From NCBI GenBank assembly GCA_900473185.1, contig UCKU01000003.1, positions 44,105 through 108,104 on the forward strand: a stretch of DNA of 64,000 nucleotides. Reading direction: 5' to 3'. The number at the start of each line of letters is the position of its first letter. Positions within the stretch are counted from its first letter, which is position 1. Below are positions 7,027 to 16,442 of this stretch, in pieces. Made by a program: the position numbers and the translations under genes. The notes beneath the pieces were generated by a model, which worked only from the letters and a program-made list of their open reading frames with translations, did no database searches and was not told the origin of the DNA. The stretch comes from Hyphomicrobiales bacterium. Its GTDB lineage: Bacteria; Pseudomonadota; Alphaproteobacteria; Rhizobiales; Rhizobiaceae.

Positions 7027-7971
7027 CTAATTCGGCGGGCGGCGGCGCAGCCGACGTCCGTGTTCGCGCGCAAAAGCGGCGGGCGTGCCGCCTGTCAGGC
7101 GATGGAAACGCCGGGTGAAATGGCTCTGGTCGGAATAGCCGGTCGCAAGGGCCACTTCCGCCAGCGACGTATCGGTTTCGGCAATCAGCGTCCGGGCGCG
7201 CTCGATCCGGCGCTGCTCGACGAAACTGATCGGGCTCACGCCGGTGCTCTGCTTGAAAAGCCGGGTGAAATGAAAGCGGCTGACATCGACGAGGGCCGCT
7301 AGTTCCGCAAGCCCGATCATCCGGTCGAGATTGTCCTCGATATAGTTGGTGATGCGCTCGATCTCGGCCTTGCCGAGGCCGGGCAACGTGCTGCGCTCCG
7401 CAATGCCAAAGGTGTTATAGGCCCTCAGGAGATGCGCGGCGAGGGCGGCGGAGACTTGGTCGACGATCAGCGCCTGGGCGGGATGGGCCTGCTGCTCCAG
7501 TTCGGCGAGCAGCACGAGCGCCATATGCTCGATCAGCCTGTCGCGGGTTTCGAATATATTCCTGATTTCGATGCTTGCCGCCGCGTGCGACCCAAGCTCT
7601 TCGCCGGCCGCCGCCACCAGCCGGGCCGGAACGCGCAGCCGCGCCGATGTCGGCGTGCGGCCCTCCCAGGTCGATACGCAGCCCGCGGGCATCAGAAGCG
7701 ACATGCCGGCCGAAATCGTGCCCTCATGGACGACCCCGTCGCGCCGCTGGATCAGCCGGGCGCGGCCGGAGGGGCAATAGGAAATCAGATGGTGATCGAG
7801 GGCCGGATAGGTCTGTGAACAATCGAGCCGCGGCCGATAGAGATCGACCGTCACTCCGCTCCATCCCCGATCCCGCGTCGTCGCAAGCGGCCGTCGCGGC
7901 TTGATATCGACGATCTCCTCGATGGAGACGAGCTTTTGTCCTGACGGCGAAATGGGGGGCTGCTCGTTCAT
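7027..7971 (-). CDS. AraC family transcriptional regulator
   Basis: A 314-residue protein. The N-terminal half resembles the AraC-binding-like domain (from about residue 35, GVTVDLYRPRLDCSQTYPAL). The C-terminal two helix-turn-helix motifs span about 210-305: GLAELAALVDVSRFHFTRLF and TSLAEVALATGYSDQSHFTR, then RRFHRLTGGTPAAF. The ATG at 7971 (MNEQPPISPSG) was taken; upstream in-frame sequence looks non-coding. No adjacent co-transcribed enzyme gene identifies its target. Confidence 0.88.
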   Translation of the reverse strand: MNEQPPISPSGQKLVSIEEIVDIKPRRPLATTRDRGWSGVTVDLYRPRLDCSQTYPALDHHLISYCPSGRARLIQRRDGVVHEGTISAGMSLLMPAGCVSTWEGRTPTSARLRVPARLVAAAGEELGSHAAASIEIRNIFETRDRLIEHMALVLLAELEQQAHPAQALIVDQVSAALAAHLLRAYNTFGIAERSTLPGLGKAEIERITNYIEDNLDRMIGLAELAALVDVSRFHFTRLFKQSTGVSPISFVEQRRIERARTLIAETDTSLAEVALATGYSDQSHFTRRFHRLTGGTPAAFAREHGRRLRRRPPN

Positions 7972-8120
7972 GACGGTTCGGCCAATCCAGGTTGTGCTGG
8001 GGTCAGGGTAGAGGCTTTTGGTGGCGGGTTGAAGTGTACTAGCGATTGAAATGAGGCTGCTGCAGGCAGGGTACTGCACGCTGGAGCCCTTGTTTCGTTG
8101 TATCGGTTCTCGTCTGCCGG

Positions 8121-8150
8121 ACAAAAAGAAAGCCGGCACAAGGCCGGCTT
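8121..8150 (-). terminator. Intrinsic terminator on the minus strand with no annotated gene upstream
   Basis: AAGCCGGC (8130-8137) pairs with GCCGGCTT (8143-8150) around ACAAG. On the minus strand the stem is followed by TCTTTTTG. Any minus-strand transcript ending here must start in 8151-8500, where no conventional gene exists, which implies a small RNA or very short mRNA. Confidence 0.65.
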
Positions 8151-8262
8151 AGACGAACGCGGCTGAACAGGGGATACTGGGCCGGCTCCTTGCATTTCGT
8201 GACTGACAATAAATTTCACTACAATGCCGAGGACAGCAGAGAAGGCGTAACGAGATCGCCAT
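8149..8262 (-). CDS. Possible 37-residue Cys-rich micro-ORF ending at a terminator
   Basis: An ATG frame (MAISLRLLCC at the start) of 37 residues with five cysteines. GGAG lies about 9 bases upstream, and the TAA overlaps the first base of the terminator stem. The stop-terminator arrangement is suggestive, but composition is not convincing for a protein and no family is recognised. It may equally be part of a non-coding small RNA. Confidence 0.25.
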   Translation of the reverse strand: MAISLRLLCCPRHCSEIYCQSRNARSRPSIPCSAAFV

Positions 8263-8539
8263 GAGGGCGGCTCCGCAAAGGGGTGGGCGGCGGGCGGAGG
8301 CCGGTGCTGTCCTCGAGTGTGTTTATGAGGGACGAACATCACCGATTGATGACATCGCAAACCGGGCAGTGATTTTCTTTTCATAGGCCCGATCTGTCCT
8401 GTGGATGGATGTCCGAGCCTGACTTTTTTGGCGGATAGCCGGATCGTGTGAATGCTGTGTTCAGGCGCCTGTGGATGTCAAAGCTTCACAAAGGGGCTAT
8501 ATGGCGGGCGAATTCGACCTGATATCCGCAAAGAGCCCC

Positions 8540-9462
<923 letters not shown>

Positions 9463-9466
<4 letters not shown>

Positions 9467-10224
9467 ACTTCGAGGCGATTAAATCCATCTATTACTTTGA
9501 GATGGCGCGCACCCGGCGCACGCTCTTGCAGAGCGTCATTTCGCCCGTCATTTCCACCTCGCTCTATTTCATCGTCTTCGGCGCAGCCGTCGGCTCGCGC
9601 ATCCAGGAGGTGGAGGGTGTTTCCTACGGCGCCTTCATCACGCCTGGCCTCATCATGCTGACGCTGCTCGGCCAGTGCATCGGCAACGGTTCCTTCGGCA
9701 TCTATTTTCCGAAATTCACCGGCACGATCTACGAGATCCTCTCGGCCCCCGTCGCCATGACGGAGATCCTGATCGGCTATGTCGGAGCGGCGGCCACCAA
9801 GGGGCTGCTCATCGGCGTCATCATCCTGGTGACAGCCAATATCTTCGTCGATGTCCGGATCGAGCATCCCTTCATGATGGTGCTGTTCTTCCTTTTGACG
9901 GCGATCAGCTTCAGCCTGTTCGGCTTCATGATCGGCATCTGGGCGACGAATTTCGAGCAGCTGAACCTCATCCCCATGCTCGTCGTGCCGCCGCTGACTT
10001 TTCTTGGCGGCAGCTTCTACTCGATCAACATGCTGCCGCCCTTCTGGCAGGCCGTCAGCCATTTTAACCCGGTGCTTTATCTGGTCAGCGGCTTCCGCTG
10101 GAGTTTCTACGGCATCGCCGACGTCAACCCGCTGGTCAGCCTCGGCATGATCTCGCTGTTTCTGGTGATTTGTCTCAGCACGCTTGGGTGGATCTTCAAG
10201 ACGGGGTATCGGTTGCGTAACTGA
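9463..10224 (+). CDS. ABC-2 type exporter, permease
   Basis: A 253-residue inner-membrane protein with six hydrophobic segments. The ABC-2 signature region [30 protein letters not shown] lies around residues 178-207. It starts with ATGA overlap on the ATPase stop, so the two form one two-gene exporter operon. The substrate cannot be told; the NodJ-like architecture is shared by drug and glycan exporters. Confidence 0.9.
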
Positions 10225-10243
10225 GGGACCGGCCAGGCGGCGC

Positions 10244-11086
10244 TCACGTCTGAACCCGCCAACGCGACAGCAGGGTGCGTAGGCCTTCGACGATGACCTT
10301 ATGCTGCGGCACTGCGTTCTTGTCGAAGATCAGCCTCGCATAGATCCGCAAGTCTTTCAGGTTGAGATGGCCGTCGCACCTTTGAACGGCACCATAGCAT
10401 TCGAACACGGCGTCTTCCCGATCGCCCAGCTTGTACCAGTAAGTTGTCTGCAGACTGCCTTCGGGAACCGTCGTATACCACAGCCCGTATTGGGCGGCAC
10501 TACCGGGTGCGCTTCCGTCGAGATGACGGGTTTCGACCAGATATTCCAGCATGTGGCGCCGGTTTTCCGGGTCCTCCTCATATCCGACGATCCAGAAAAC
10601 ATGGATGACAGACTCTTCCGGTCTCCGATCGGGTTTGCCTTCTTCCATGGGCCGATTGGTCGTTCCGACATAGATCATGTCGCGTACGGGAATATCGAGG
10701 CTCGGTATCCAGTATTGAAGGCTTGTGCTCTTTCGCGGCGGACAATGGAACCTGTCTGCGAAGGGGCGGCCGCTGATATAGCCCCAGGGAATGTCGTAGG
10801 CCTGCGACGCGATCACGTACCTGACCGGATGGGTCAGTTCCACGAGAGACTGGCGCCGCCGTACCACATTCCATTCGGCTTCGGAATCACCTGGCCCCTT
10901 GAGATTGCAGGGCAGGTTGTAGATCTGCTCTCTCGTTTCGTTCTGCGGCAGTACCGGTGGCGGCGCCTTTGGTTGCTTGAACCATGTCGGCACAAGCAGG
11001 ACGCCTGCGGTTCCGATGACGATTGCCCACAGAAGCAACGCTGCAAGGAGATCACGGCGCGACTGGCGGTCAGGGCGTAATGGCAT
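10244..11086 (-). CDS. Membrane-anchored protein of unknown function
   Basis: A 280-residue protein with one N-terminal membrane anchor (about residues 16-38) and a large soluble, presumably periplasmic part. That part has scattered cysteines (for example LPCNLKGPGDSEAEW, RFHCPPRKS, VFECYGAVQRCDGH). I recognise no family. The ATG at 11086 (MPLRPDRQS) was chosen; a GTG at 11110 would add eight residues. It stands alone, convergent with the exporter operon. Confidence 0.65.
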   Translation of the reverse strand: MPLRPDRQSRRDLLAALLLWAIVIGTAGVLLVPTWFKQPKAPPPVLPQNETREQIYNLPCNLKGPGDSEAEWNVVRRRQSLVELTHPVRYVIASQAYDIPWGYISGRPFADRFHCPPRKSTSLQYWIPSLDIPVRDMIYVGTTNRPMEEGKPDRRPEESVIHVFWIVGYEEDPENRRHMLEYLVETRHLDGSAPGSAAQYGLWYTTVPEGSLQTTYWYKLGDREDAVFECYGAVQRCDGHLNLKDLRIYARLIFDKNAVPQHKVIVEGLRTLLSRWRVQT

Positions 11087-11326
11087 GACTTCACTTGATC
11101 CTGACGCCACGAGATCCGCAAGATGAAAATCGCGCTGTGGTTGATTTTCTCTGAGTGATCACTAGCGCGAAAGCATTCGCCAATGCGGGATCTGCTGTTA
11201 CCGGCGACGGAATGGTGAGATCCGGATCAGACGTCGGCAAAAAAATCCGCGTCAGCCCTAGGGGTGTTCACAATTTGTTCTCAGGTGCTAGTCTAACCTC
11301 GCTGTCATTTGCGGAGGAGGAGAGTC

Positions 11327-12169
11327 GTGGCGGAGCAACAGGCGAAGTTCGAGCGGCTGAAGGTATTGCATCAGCGGGATGAGGCATTCGTCATTCCGAA
11401 CCCGTGGGATGCCGGCTCGGCTCGGATTCTGGCGAGCCTTGGTTTCGAGGCTTTGGCGACGACCAGCGCCGGCTATGCCTTTTCCAAGGGCAAGCGGGAT
11501 TCCTTTGCGAGCCTCAAGCGCGGCGAGATCCTCGACAATGCTGCCGAGATCGTCGGAGCGACCGATCTTCCCGTATCGGCCGATCTCGAAGACGGGTTCG
11601 GCGCAGCACCCGAGATCTGCGCCGAAACGATCCGGCTGGCATCCGAGGTCGGGTTGGTCGGCGGATCGATCGAGGATGCCACCGGCGATCCGGCAAGGCC
11701 GATCTATGATCTCTCGCAGGCCGTCGAGCGCGTGCAGGCCGCGGCGGAGGCGGCGCGGAAGCTGCCTTTCCTGCTGACGGCGAGGGCGGAGAATTTTCTC
11801 TGGGAGCGGCCCGATCTCGATGACACGATCAAGCGGCTGCAGGCTTTCTCCGCAGCCGGCGCTGATGTCCTCTATGCGCCCGGCCTGCCTGATATCGACG
11901 CCATCCGAACCGTCTGTGCCACCGTCGACAAGCCCGTCAATGTGGTGATGGGCCTGAAGGGGCCACGCTATAGCGTTGCCGAACTCTCGGCGGCAGGCGT
12001 GCGCCGGGTGAGTGTGGGCGGGTCCTTTGCGCGCGCGTCGCTTGGTGCATTGCTGCGGGCGGCCGAGGAGGTGAAATTATCAGGCACCTTCACCTACGCC
12101 GGCGATGCGATCCCGGCAGCCACGCTCAGCCAGCTCATGTCGCAGGAGAAACGGGGCGACCGGCAGTAG
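11327..12169 (+). CDS. Isocitrate lyase/PEP mutase family protein
   Basis: A 280-residue TIM-barrel protein: FVIPNPWDAGSARILASLGF near residue 20, ADLEDGF near 85 (metal-binding acidic motif) and GGSIEDATGD near 107 with its conserved Glu-Asp. The family cleaves or forms C-C or C-P bonds next to a carboxylate (oxaloacetate hydrolase, methylisocitrate lyase, PEP mutase). The Cys of true lyases (KKCGH) is not evident, so it belongs to the broad uncharacterised branch. The GTG start at 11327 has a strong GGAGGAGGAG ribosome site. Confidence 0.82.
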   Translation: MAEQQAKFERLKVLHQRDEAFVIPNPWDAGSARILASLGFEALATTSAGYAFSKGKRDSFASLKRGEILDNAAEIVGATDLPVSADLEDGFGAAPEICAETIRLASEVGLVGGSIEDATGDPARPIYDLSQAVERVQAAAEAARKLPFLLTARAENFLWERPDLDDTIKRLQAFSAAGADVLYAPGLPDIDAIRTVCATVDKPVNVVMGLKGPRYSVAELSAAGVRRVSVGGSFARASLGALLRAAEEVKLSGTFTYAGDAIPAATLSQLMSQEKRGDRQ

Positions 12170-12209
12170 GACCAGTCGGAATACCGTCGCCTTGCCGGTA
12201 AGCCGCTCC

Positions 12210-13277
12210 TCACTTCCCCACCGGCTGCGGCTCCGGAAATGTCCAGCTTCCATCGAGGATCGCCTGGCGCGGGCGGTAGAGGCGGACGGTGTAATTCCAG
12301 TCCTTCACGATCGGAATGCAATTGGCGATCTTGCCATCGCAGCCGCCGAACTGCACCTTGACCGTGCCGTCGGCATCCTTGTCAGCGGTGATATTGTTCA
12401 GCGTATAGGCATTGAGCTTGTTCTTCTCGTAATAGCCTTTGCCATTGTAGACGCTGACCGACCAGAAGTCGGCGACGGGAACATCCTTGACCGAGAGCCG
12501 GTAGACCGTCTTGCCGTCGTTCTTCGGCGGCGTCTCGTTCAGGTAGGTCGCGTCCTTCTCGGGATTTCCGCCCCAGGCGACGGCGCTGCCGATCAGGTGG
12601 CGGATCGGGTCGACCTGATCTTTTGCCCCGAAGGCGCCCTTGAAGTCCGGAATGGTCGCACCCAGCACGATAAGCGCGTCACGGATCTTCTTCTGGCTCG
12701 CCTTGTCCCAGTCTGGCACTTCGAATTTTCCGGCGCCTGCCGGGCTGATCGTCATGGCATCCTGGAGGCTGTGGACCTGCTTGACGTCCTCGGGGTCACT
12801 GGGGTCGACGAGTGTTCTGATCGCAACGAGGATGTAGCGCGTGCCGGCCGCTGCCCGGTCGTATGTGTAGCTGCCCGCCTCATATTTGACGTCGCCGACC
12901 ACGTAGTGGTCTTCATTGATAATCTGCATCGAGCGGAAGCGTTTGCCGGCGTCCGGCAGCGTGACGGTGACCGGCCCGGCATCGAGGTCAATGACGGCAG
13001 AGGAATAGAGCGTATCGCGGTTCGTCCGGATCACCGCCTGGTGATCGATGTCCATCGGCTCGCGATGATGGTTGAAGATGCCGGTCTTGCCGCCACCGTC
13101 CTTCACCGCATTGCCGAAATAGAGATCGGATTCGGCGCGGGCGAAATTGTCTACGGTGACCGGCTTGGCTGTCTGCGCCCCGGCCTGTGATGCGAGCGCG
13201 AGTACCAGCGTGGCGATGGCGGCATGACGTGCAATGCGGACAGGAATTATCGCAGGTTCAGGCTTGGACCATCGCAT
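12210..13277 (-). CDS. DUF1254/DUF1214 exported protein
   Basis: A 355-residue protein with a signal peptide (hydrophobic core about residues 17-33, likely cut after SQAGAQ). The DUF1254 part covers about 40-170 (NRDTLYSSAVIDLDAGPVTV, RFRSMQIINEDHYV) and the DUF1214 part the C-terminal third (DFWSVSVYNGKGYYEKN, NYTVRLYRPRQAILDGSW). Periplasmic, function unknown although widespread. It converges on the PEP-mutase-like gene. Family membership is clear from the paired motifs. Confidence 0.82.
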   Translation of the reverse strand: MRWSKPEPAIIPVRIARHAAIATLVLALASQAGAQTAKPVTVDNFARAESDLYFGNAVKDGGGKTGIFNHHREPMDIDHQAVIRTNRDTLYSSAVIDLDAGPVTVTLPDAGKRFRSMQIINEDHYVVGDVKYEAGSYTYDRAAAGTRYILVAIRTLVDPSDPEDVKQVHSLQDAMTISPAGAGKFEVPDWDKASQKKIRDALIVLGATIPDFKGAFGAKDQVDPIRHLIGSAVAWGGNPEKDATYLNETPPKNDGKTVYRLSVKDVPVADFWSVSVYNGKGYYEKNKLNAYTLNNITADKDADGTVKVQFGGCDGKIANCIPIVKDWNYTVRLYRPRQAILDGSWTFPEPQPVGK

Positions 13278-13392
13278 GGCTCTCTCCCGTTTCGGTCAGC
13301 TTTCCGAGGAAGAAGCCTTTCACAGGCCCGATTTCGGGAGAAGTACGTTACAGTAAACCTCGCCGTAAATGACAGGCAGCAACACCTGCGGC

Positions 13393-13965
13393 TCAGGCCT
13401 TCTTCTTGCGCTGCCGCCTGCCGTGCCGCGGGTGAAAATCGACGAGCAGGGATTTCAATTCGAGTTCGCGCACGCGCCGTGCCGCTTCGTCGGGGCTCAC
13501 CCAATCCACCATGCGCTGACCGGTTTCGCGGAACTGCCCTTGCGTGTGCTCCACCTCGATCTGGAAGATATCGACGATGCAGGGCGCGACGTCACCGTCA
13601 TCCAACTCCTTCAGATAGGTGTAGCGGCCAACCGGCTGTTTGCTCACCGTTCCGCGCACGCCGGCTTCCTCCCAGGCCTCGATGGCGGCTGCTTCATGCG
13701 GCTTCTTCTTTTTCATCGGCCAGCCCTTGGGAATGATCCAGCGGCCACTGTCGCGCGTGGTGACGACGAGGATTTCGATTTCGCGGTGATCAGTCTCGGG
13801 ACCGCCGTTTCGGTAACGGAAGCAGAGCGCACCATATTGCTGGCGAAAGGCGCCGGAGAAAAGCTTCTCGGGTCTTTCTGCAAGCTGCTTCAGCAGGGGC
13901 TTTGATGGTCCGGCGTGGGATTTTGCGCCTTTTTTGCGGGATTTCATGACATCTAGCATTGTCAA
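13393..13965 (-). CDS. NUDIX hydrolase with a non-canonical Nudix box
   Basis: A 190-residue protein of the DIPP-like NUDIX type (GRWIIPKGWPMKKKKPHEAA, then IEAWEEAGV). Against G-x5-E-x7-R-E-U-x-E-E-x-G-U, the first Glu is Lys87 and the Arg is Ile95, while the metal-binding Glu96, Glu99 and Glu100 remain. Long Lys-rich stretches lie at both ends. The family hydrolyses nucleoside or inositol pyrophosphates. It is divergent from the phosphate operon and shares its promoter region and PHO box, suggesting a link with phosphate metabolism (inference). Confidence 0.85.
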   Translation of the reverse strand: MTMLDVMKSRKKGAKSHAGPSKPLLKQLAERPEKLFSGAFRQQYGALCFRYRNGGPETDHREIEILVVTTRDSGRWIIPKGWPMKKKKPHEAAAIEAWEEAGVRGTVSKQPVGRYTYLKELDDGDVAPCIVDIFQIEVEHTQGQFRETGQRMVDWVSPDEAARRVRELELKSLLVDFHPRHGRRQRKKKA

Positions 13966-14000
13966 ATTTTACTTTTTCGATCAATTGCCTGCGACGCTTT

Positions 14001-14018
14001 ATTACAGATTTGTGACAG
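14001..14018 (-). promoter_or_regulatory. PHO box between NUDIX and the DUF47-pit operon
   Basis: Read on the minus strand, CTGTCAC-AAAT-CTGTAAT fits the PhoB consensus of two CTGTCAT-like 7-mers spaced by 4 bases. A further CTGTCGT lies 13 bases before it. It sits about 40 bases upstream of the DUF47 start. In Sinorhizobium meliloti the homologous orfA-pit operon is repressed by PhoB under phosphate limitation. Confidence 0.7.
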
Positions 14019-14058
14019 TCTTCTACGACAGTCCCCGGTTCAGGAAGGATCGCCCAAG

Positions 14059-14703
14059 ATGATGAGCGTGTTTCGCAAGATGATGCCGCGGGAGGACCGC
14101 TTCTTCGAGATGTTCTGCAGGCATTCGGAAACGGTCGTCGCAGCCGCCCATGCTATGGAAAAGCTGTTGAAGGGCGAGGCGGTCGAAGAGAATTGCGACA
14201 GGATCATCGCACTGGAAGACCAGGCTGACGACATCACCCGCGAAGTGCTGGTTGCCGTTCGGCGCAGCTTCATCACGCCCTTTGATCGCGGCGACATCAA
14301 GGATCTGATCCAGTCCATGGATGATGCGATCGACATGATGCACAAGACGGTGAAGATCATCCGCCTGTTCGAGCAGACAAGTTTCGACCCGCTGATGAAG
14401 GAAATGGGCGGGGAGATCGTCAAGGCGGCAGCCCTGATGGAGGAAGCAATCCCGCTTCTCAACAAGATGGGCGCGAATGCGCAGCGGCTGGCTGCCATCG
14501 CCGAAGAGATCACCCGGGTCGAGGGCCGCTCCGACGAACTGCATGACGAGGGGCTGAAGGACCTCTATCGCCGGCATGGCGCCAGCGGCAACGCCATGGC
14601 CTATATGATCGGCAGCGAGATCTACTCCAGCCTGGAAAAGATCGTCGACCGGTTCGAGGACGTGGCCAATGAAATCAGCGGCGTCGTCATCGAGAACGTC
14701 TGA
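14059..14703 (+). CDS. DUF47 (PhoU-like) phosphate transport accessory protein
   Basis: A 214-residue all-helical PhoU-like protein. The metal-binding helices are visible as ALEDQADDITREVLVAVRRSFITPFDRGDI (about 50-80) and the repeat-related second half (RVEGRSDELHDEGLKDLYRR). It corresponds to OrfA/Pap of the rhizobial orfA-pit operon and is thought to gate the PiT transporter. AGGAAGG precedes the ATG; its TGA overlaps the pit ATG (TGATG), indicating translational coupling. Confidence 0.92.
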   Translation: MMSVFRKMMPREDRFFEMFCRHSETVVAAAHAMEKLLKGEAVEENCDRIIALEDQADDITREVLVAVRRSFITPFDRGDIKDLIQSMDDAIDMMHKTVKIIRLFEQTSFDPLMKEMGGEIVKAAALMEEAIPLLNKMGANAQRLAAIAEEITRVEGRSDELHDEGLKDLYRRHGASGNAMAYMIGSEIYSSLEKIVDRFEDVANEISGVVIENV

Positions 14704-15707
14704 TGGAAGCCTCTCTCTCCCTTCCGCTGCTGATCGGGCTCATCGGTGTGGCGCTGTTCTTCGACTTCCTGAACGGGCTGCATGATGCGGCAAACTCGAT
14801 TGCGACCATCGTTTCCACCCGGGTGCTGAGGCCGCAATATGCCGTCGGCTGGGCGGCTTTCTTCAATTTCATCGCCTTCCTGTTTTTCGGCCTGCATGTC
14901 GCCGAAACGCTTGGCACCGGCATCATCGATCCGGCCATCGTCTCGCCGCAGGTGATCTTTGCGGCACTGATGGGGGCGATCGTCTGGAACATCGTCACCT
15001 GGCTGTTCGGCATTCCCTCTTCGTCGTCGCATGCACTGGTCGGTGGGCTTGTCGGGGCGGGCTGGGCGAAGGTCGGCTTCAGCTCCATCGTCTGGGGCGG
15101 CTTGCTGAAGACGGTCGGTGCGATCTTTATGTCGCCGGCAATCGGCTTCCTGCTCGCGCTGTTTTTCGTTCTCGTCGTCTCCTGGCTCTTCGTGCGCCAG
15201 ACGCCCTTTGCCGTCGACCGCACCTTCCGCTTCATGCAGTTCATCTCGGCCTCGCTCTATTCGCTCGGCCATGGCGGCAACGATGCGCAGAAGACCATGG
15301 GCATCATCGCCGTTCTTCTCTTCAGCCAGGGGCAGCTCGGCCCCAGTTTCCATGTACCGCTCTGGGTGGTCATCTCATGTCAGTCGGCCATGGCGCTCGG
15401 CACGCTCTTCGGCGGCTGGCGGATCGTCCATACGATGGGCTCGAAAATCACCAGGCTCAACCCGATGCAGGGGTTCTGCGCCGAAACCGGCGGGGCGCTG
15501 ACGCTGTTTGCGGCGACCTGGCTCGGCATTCCCGTGTCGACGACACACACGATCACCGGAGCGATCATCGGTGTCGGCGCCGCGCGGCGCCTGTCGGCCG
15601 TGCGCTGGGGTGTTGCGGGCAATATCGTCATCGCCTGGGTCGTCACCATGCCGGCCGCTGCTGCTATCGCCGCAGCCTTCTATGGGATTGCAAGCCTGTT
15701 TCCCTGA
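14703..15707 (+). CDS. pit: PiT family low-affinity inorganic phosphate transporter
   Basis: A 334-residue inner-membrane carrier with about ten membrane segments. The duplicated PiT signature is visible: FLNGLHDAANSIATIVSTRVL near residue 25 and YSLGHGGNDAQKTMGIIAVLL near 190, plus PSSSSHALVGGL and PVSTTHTITGAIIG. It imports metal-phosphate with protons. Coupled to the DUF47 gene and probably under PhoB repression through the PHO box upstream. Confidence 0.95.
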   Translation: MEASLSLPLLIGLIGVALFFDFLNGLHDAANSIATIVSTRVLRPQYAVGWAAFFNFIAFLFFGLHVAETLGTGIIDPAIVSPQVIFAALMGAIVWNIVTWLFGIPSSSSHALVGGLVGAGWAKVGFSSIVWGGLLKTVGAIFMSPAIGFLLALFFVLVVSWLFVRQTPFAVDRTFRFMQFISASLYSLGHGGNDAQKTMGIIAVLLFSQGQLGPSFHVPLWVVISCQSAMALGTLFGGWRIVHTMGSKITRLNPMQGFCAETGGALTLFAATWLGIPVSTTHTITGAIIGVGAARRLSAVRWGVAGNIVIAWVVTMPAAAAIAAAFYGIASLFP

Positions 15708-15786
15708 GGCAGGGGGCCGCACGATGCATCGGATACCCTAATTTTAGGGGTTAGCATTTTCGATCTGATGTTGCGCTCTATTTTCC

Positions 15787-16377
15787 ATGCAAGGAGAAGG
15801 AGATAACGAGCGGACCATGCAGCTATCCAGGCATTTAATTGAATTGAAAGAGGAAACCCCGTCAAGGGCAGGTCGCCCCGAGGTCGATCAGTGTGGTGCC
15901 ATCTGCTGCCGTGTCGAGAGAGGCGGAAGGCTGAGCGTTCTGCTCATCACCAGCCGCGATACCGGACGATGGGTGATCCCGAAGGGTTATCTGGAGAGGA
16001 AGGAAAAGCCTTATCGCCGTGCTCAGCGCGAGGCCTTCGAAGAAGCTGGAATCATCGGCAAGGTCCGGAAGAAGCCGCTCGGCTATTACAGCTATCTGAA
16101 GGATCACAACACGCCGCTGACGGTCTCGATCCATCTGCTGCGACTGGAGAGCGAGGCCGCCCATTTTCGCGAATATGCGGAGAGGCAGAAGATCTGGATT
16201 TCCGCGGGCGAAGCGGCGCTTCTCGTCGAGGAGCCCGAACTGCAGGATATCTTCCGGGCAATCGAAGCAGATAATCCGCTGACATCGCAAGACCGGCTGA
16301 AACCCCATCGCATTCATGGACGGCGCCCACAGGCTGATGCAGTCGTCTCGCTCGCCACATCGCCGGGATTGAGCTGA
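15787..16377 (+). CDS. NUDIX hydrolase with canonical Nudix box
   Basis: A 196-residue paralogue of the NUDIX gene on the other side of the phosphate operon. It shares TSRDTGRWVIPKGYLERKEK and the KPLGYYSYLK segment, but here the box is complete (G67, E73, R81-E82-A-F-E85-E86-A-G88-I). Likely a pyrophosphohydrolase of the DIPP type. It follows pit by 79 bases in the same direction and could be co-transcribed, though CCCTAA-TT-TTAGGG lies in the gap. The start is uncertain: ATG 15787 or 15817. Confidence 0.87.
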   Translation: MQGEGDNERTMQLSRHLIELKEETPSRAGRPEVDQCGAICCRVERGGRLSVLLITSRDTGRWVIPKGYLERKEKPYRRAQREAFEEAGIIGKVRKKPLGYYSYLKDHNTPLTVSIHLLRLESEAAHFREYAERQKIWISAGEAALLVEEPELQDIFRAIEADNPLTSQDRLKPHRIHGRRPQADAVVSLATSPGLS

Positions 16378-16442
16378 TCGCCACCGCCGGCGCGGACAGG
16401 CTCGGTGACGAAGGCCCGGCATACAGGCCTTCGCGCTACAGG

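Larger units (their letters stand above)
7972..8539. other. 568-base intergenic stretch with a minus-strand terminator
   Basis: Lies between the divergent AraC and ABC ATPase genes. Apart from the terminator at 8121-8150 and a possible 37-codon frame on the minus strand (8149-8262), I see no gene. Longer frames here have poor composition. The plus-strand promoter of the ABC operon should lie near 8400-8530 but no clear -35/-10 pair stands out. Confidence 0.5.

Noticed and set aside
7968..8384. 138-codon minus-strand frame upstream of the AraC gene
   Set aside because: Runs through the terminator at 8121-8150 and into the AraC start region; Pro/Ser-rich non-protein-like composition.
15736..15749. 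CCCTAA-TT-TTAGGG as a terminator after pit
   Set aside because: Only 6 weak base pairs with a 2-base loop, which cannot form a stable RNA hairpin; may be a protein site or chance.
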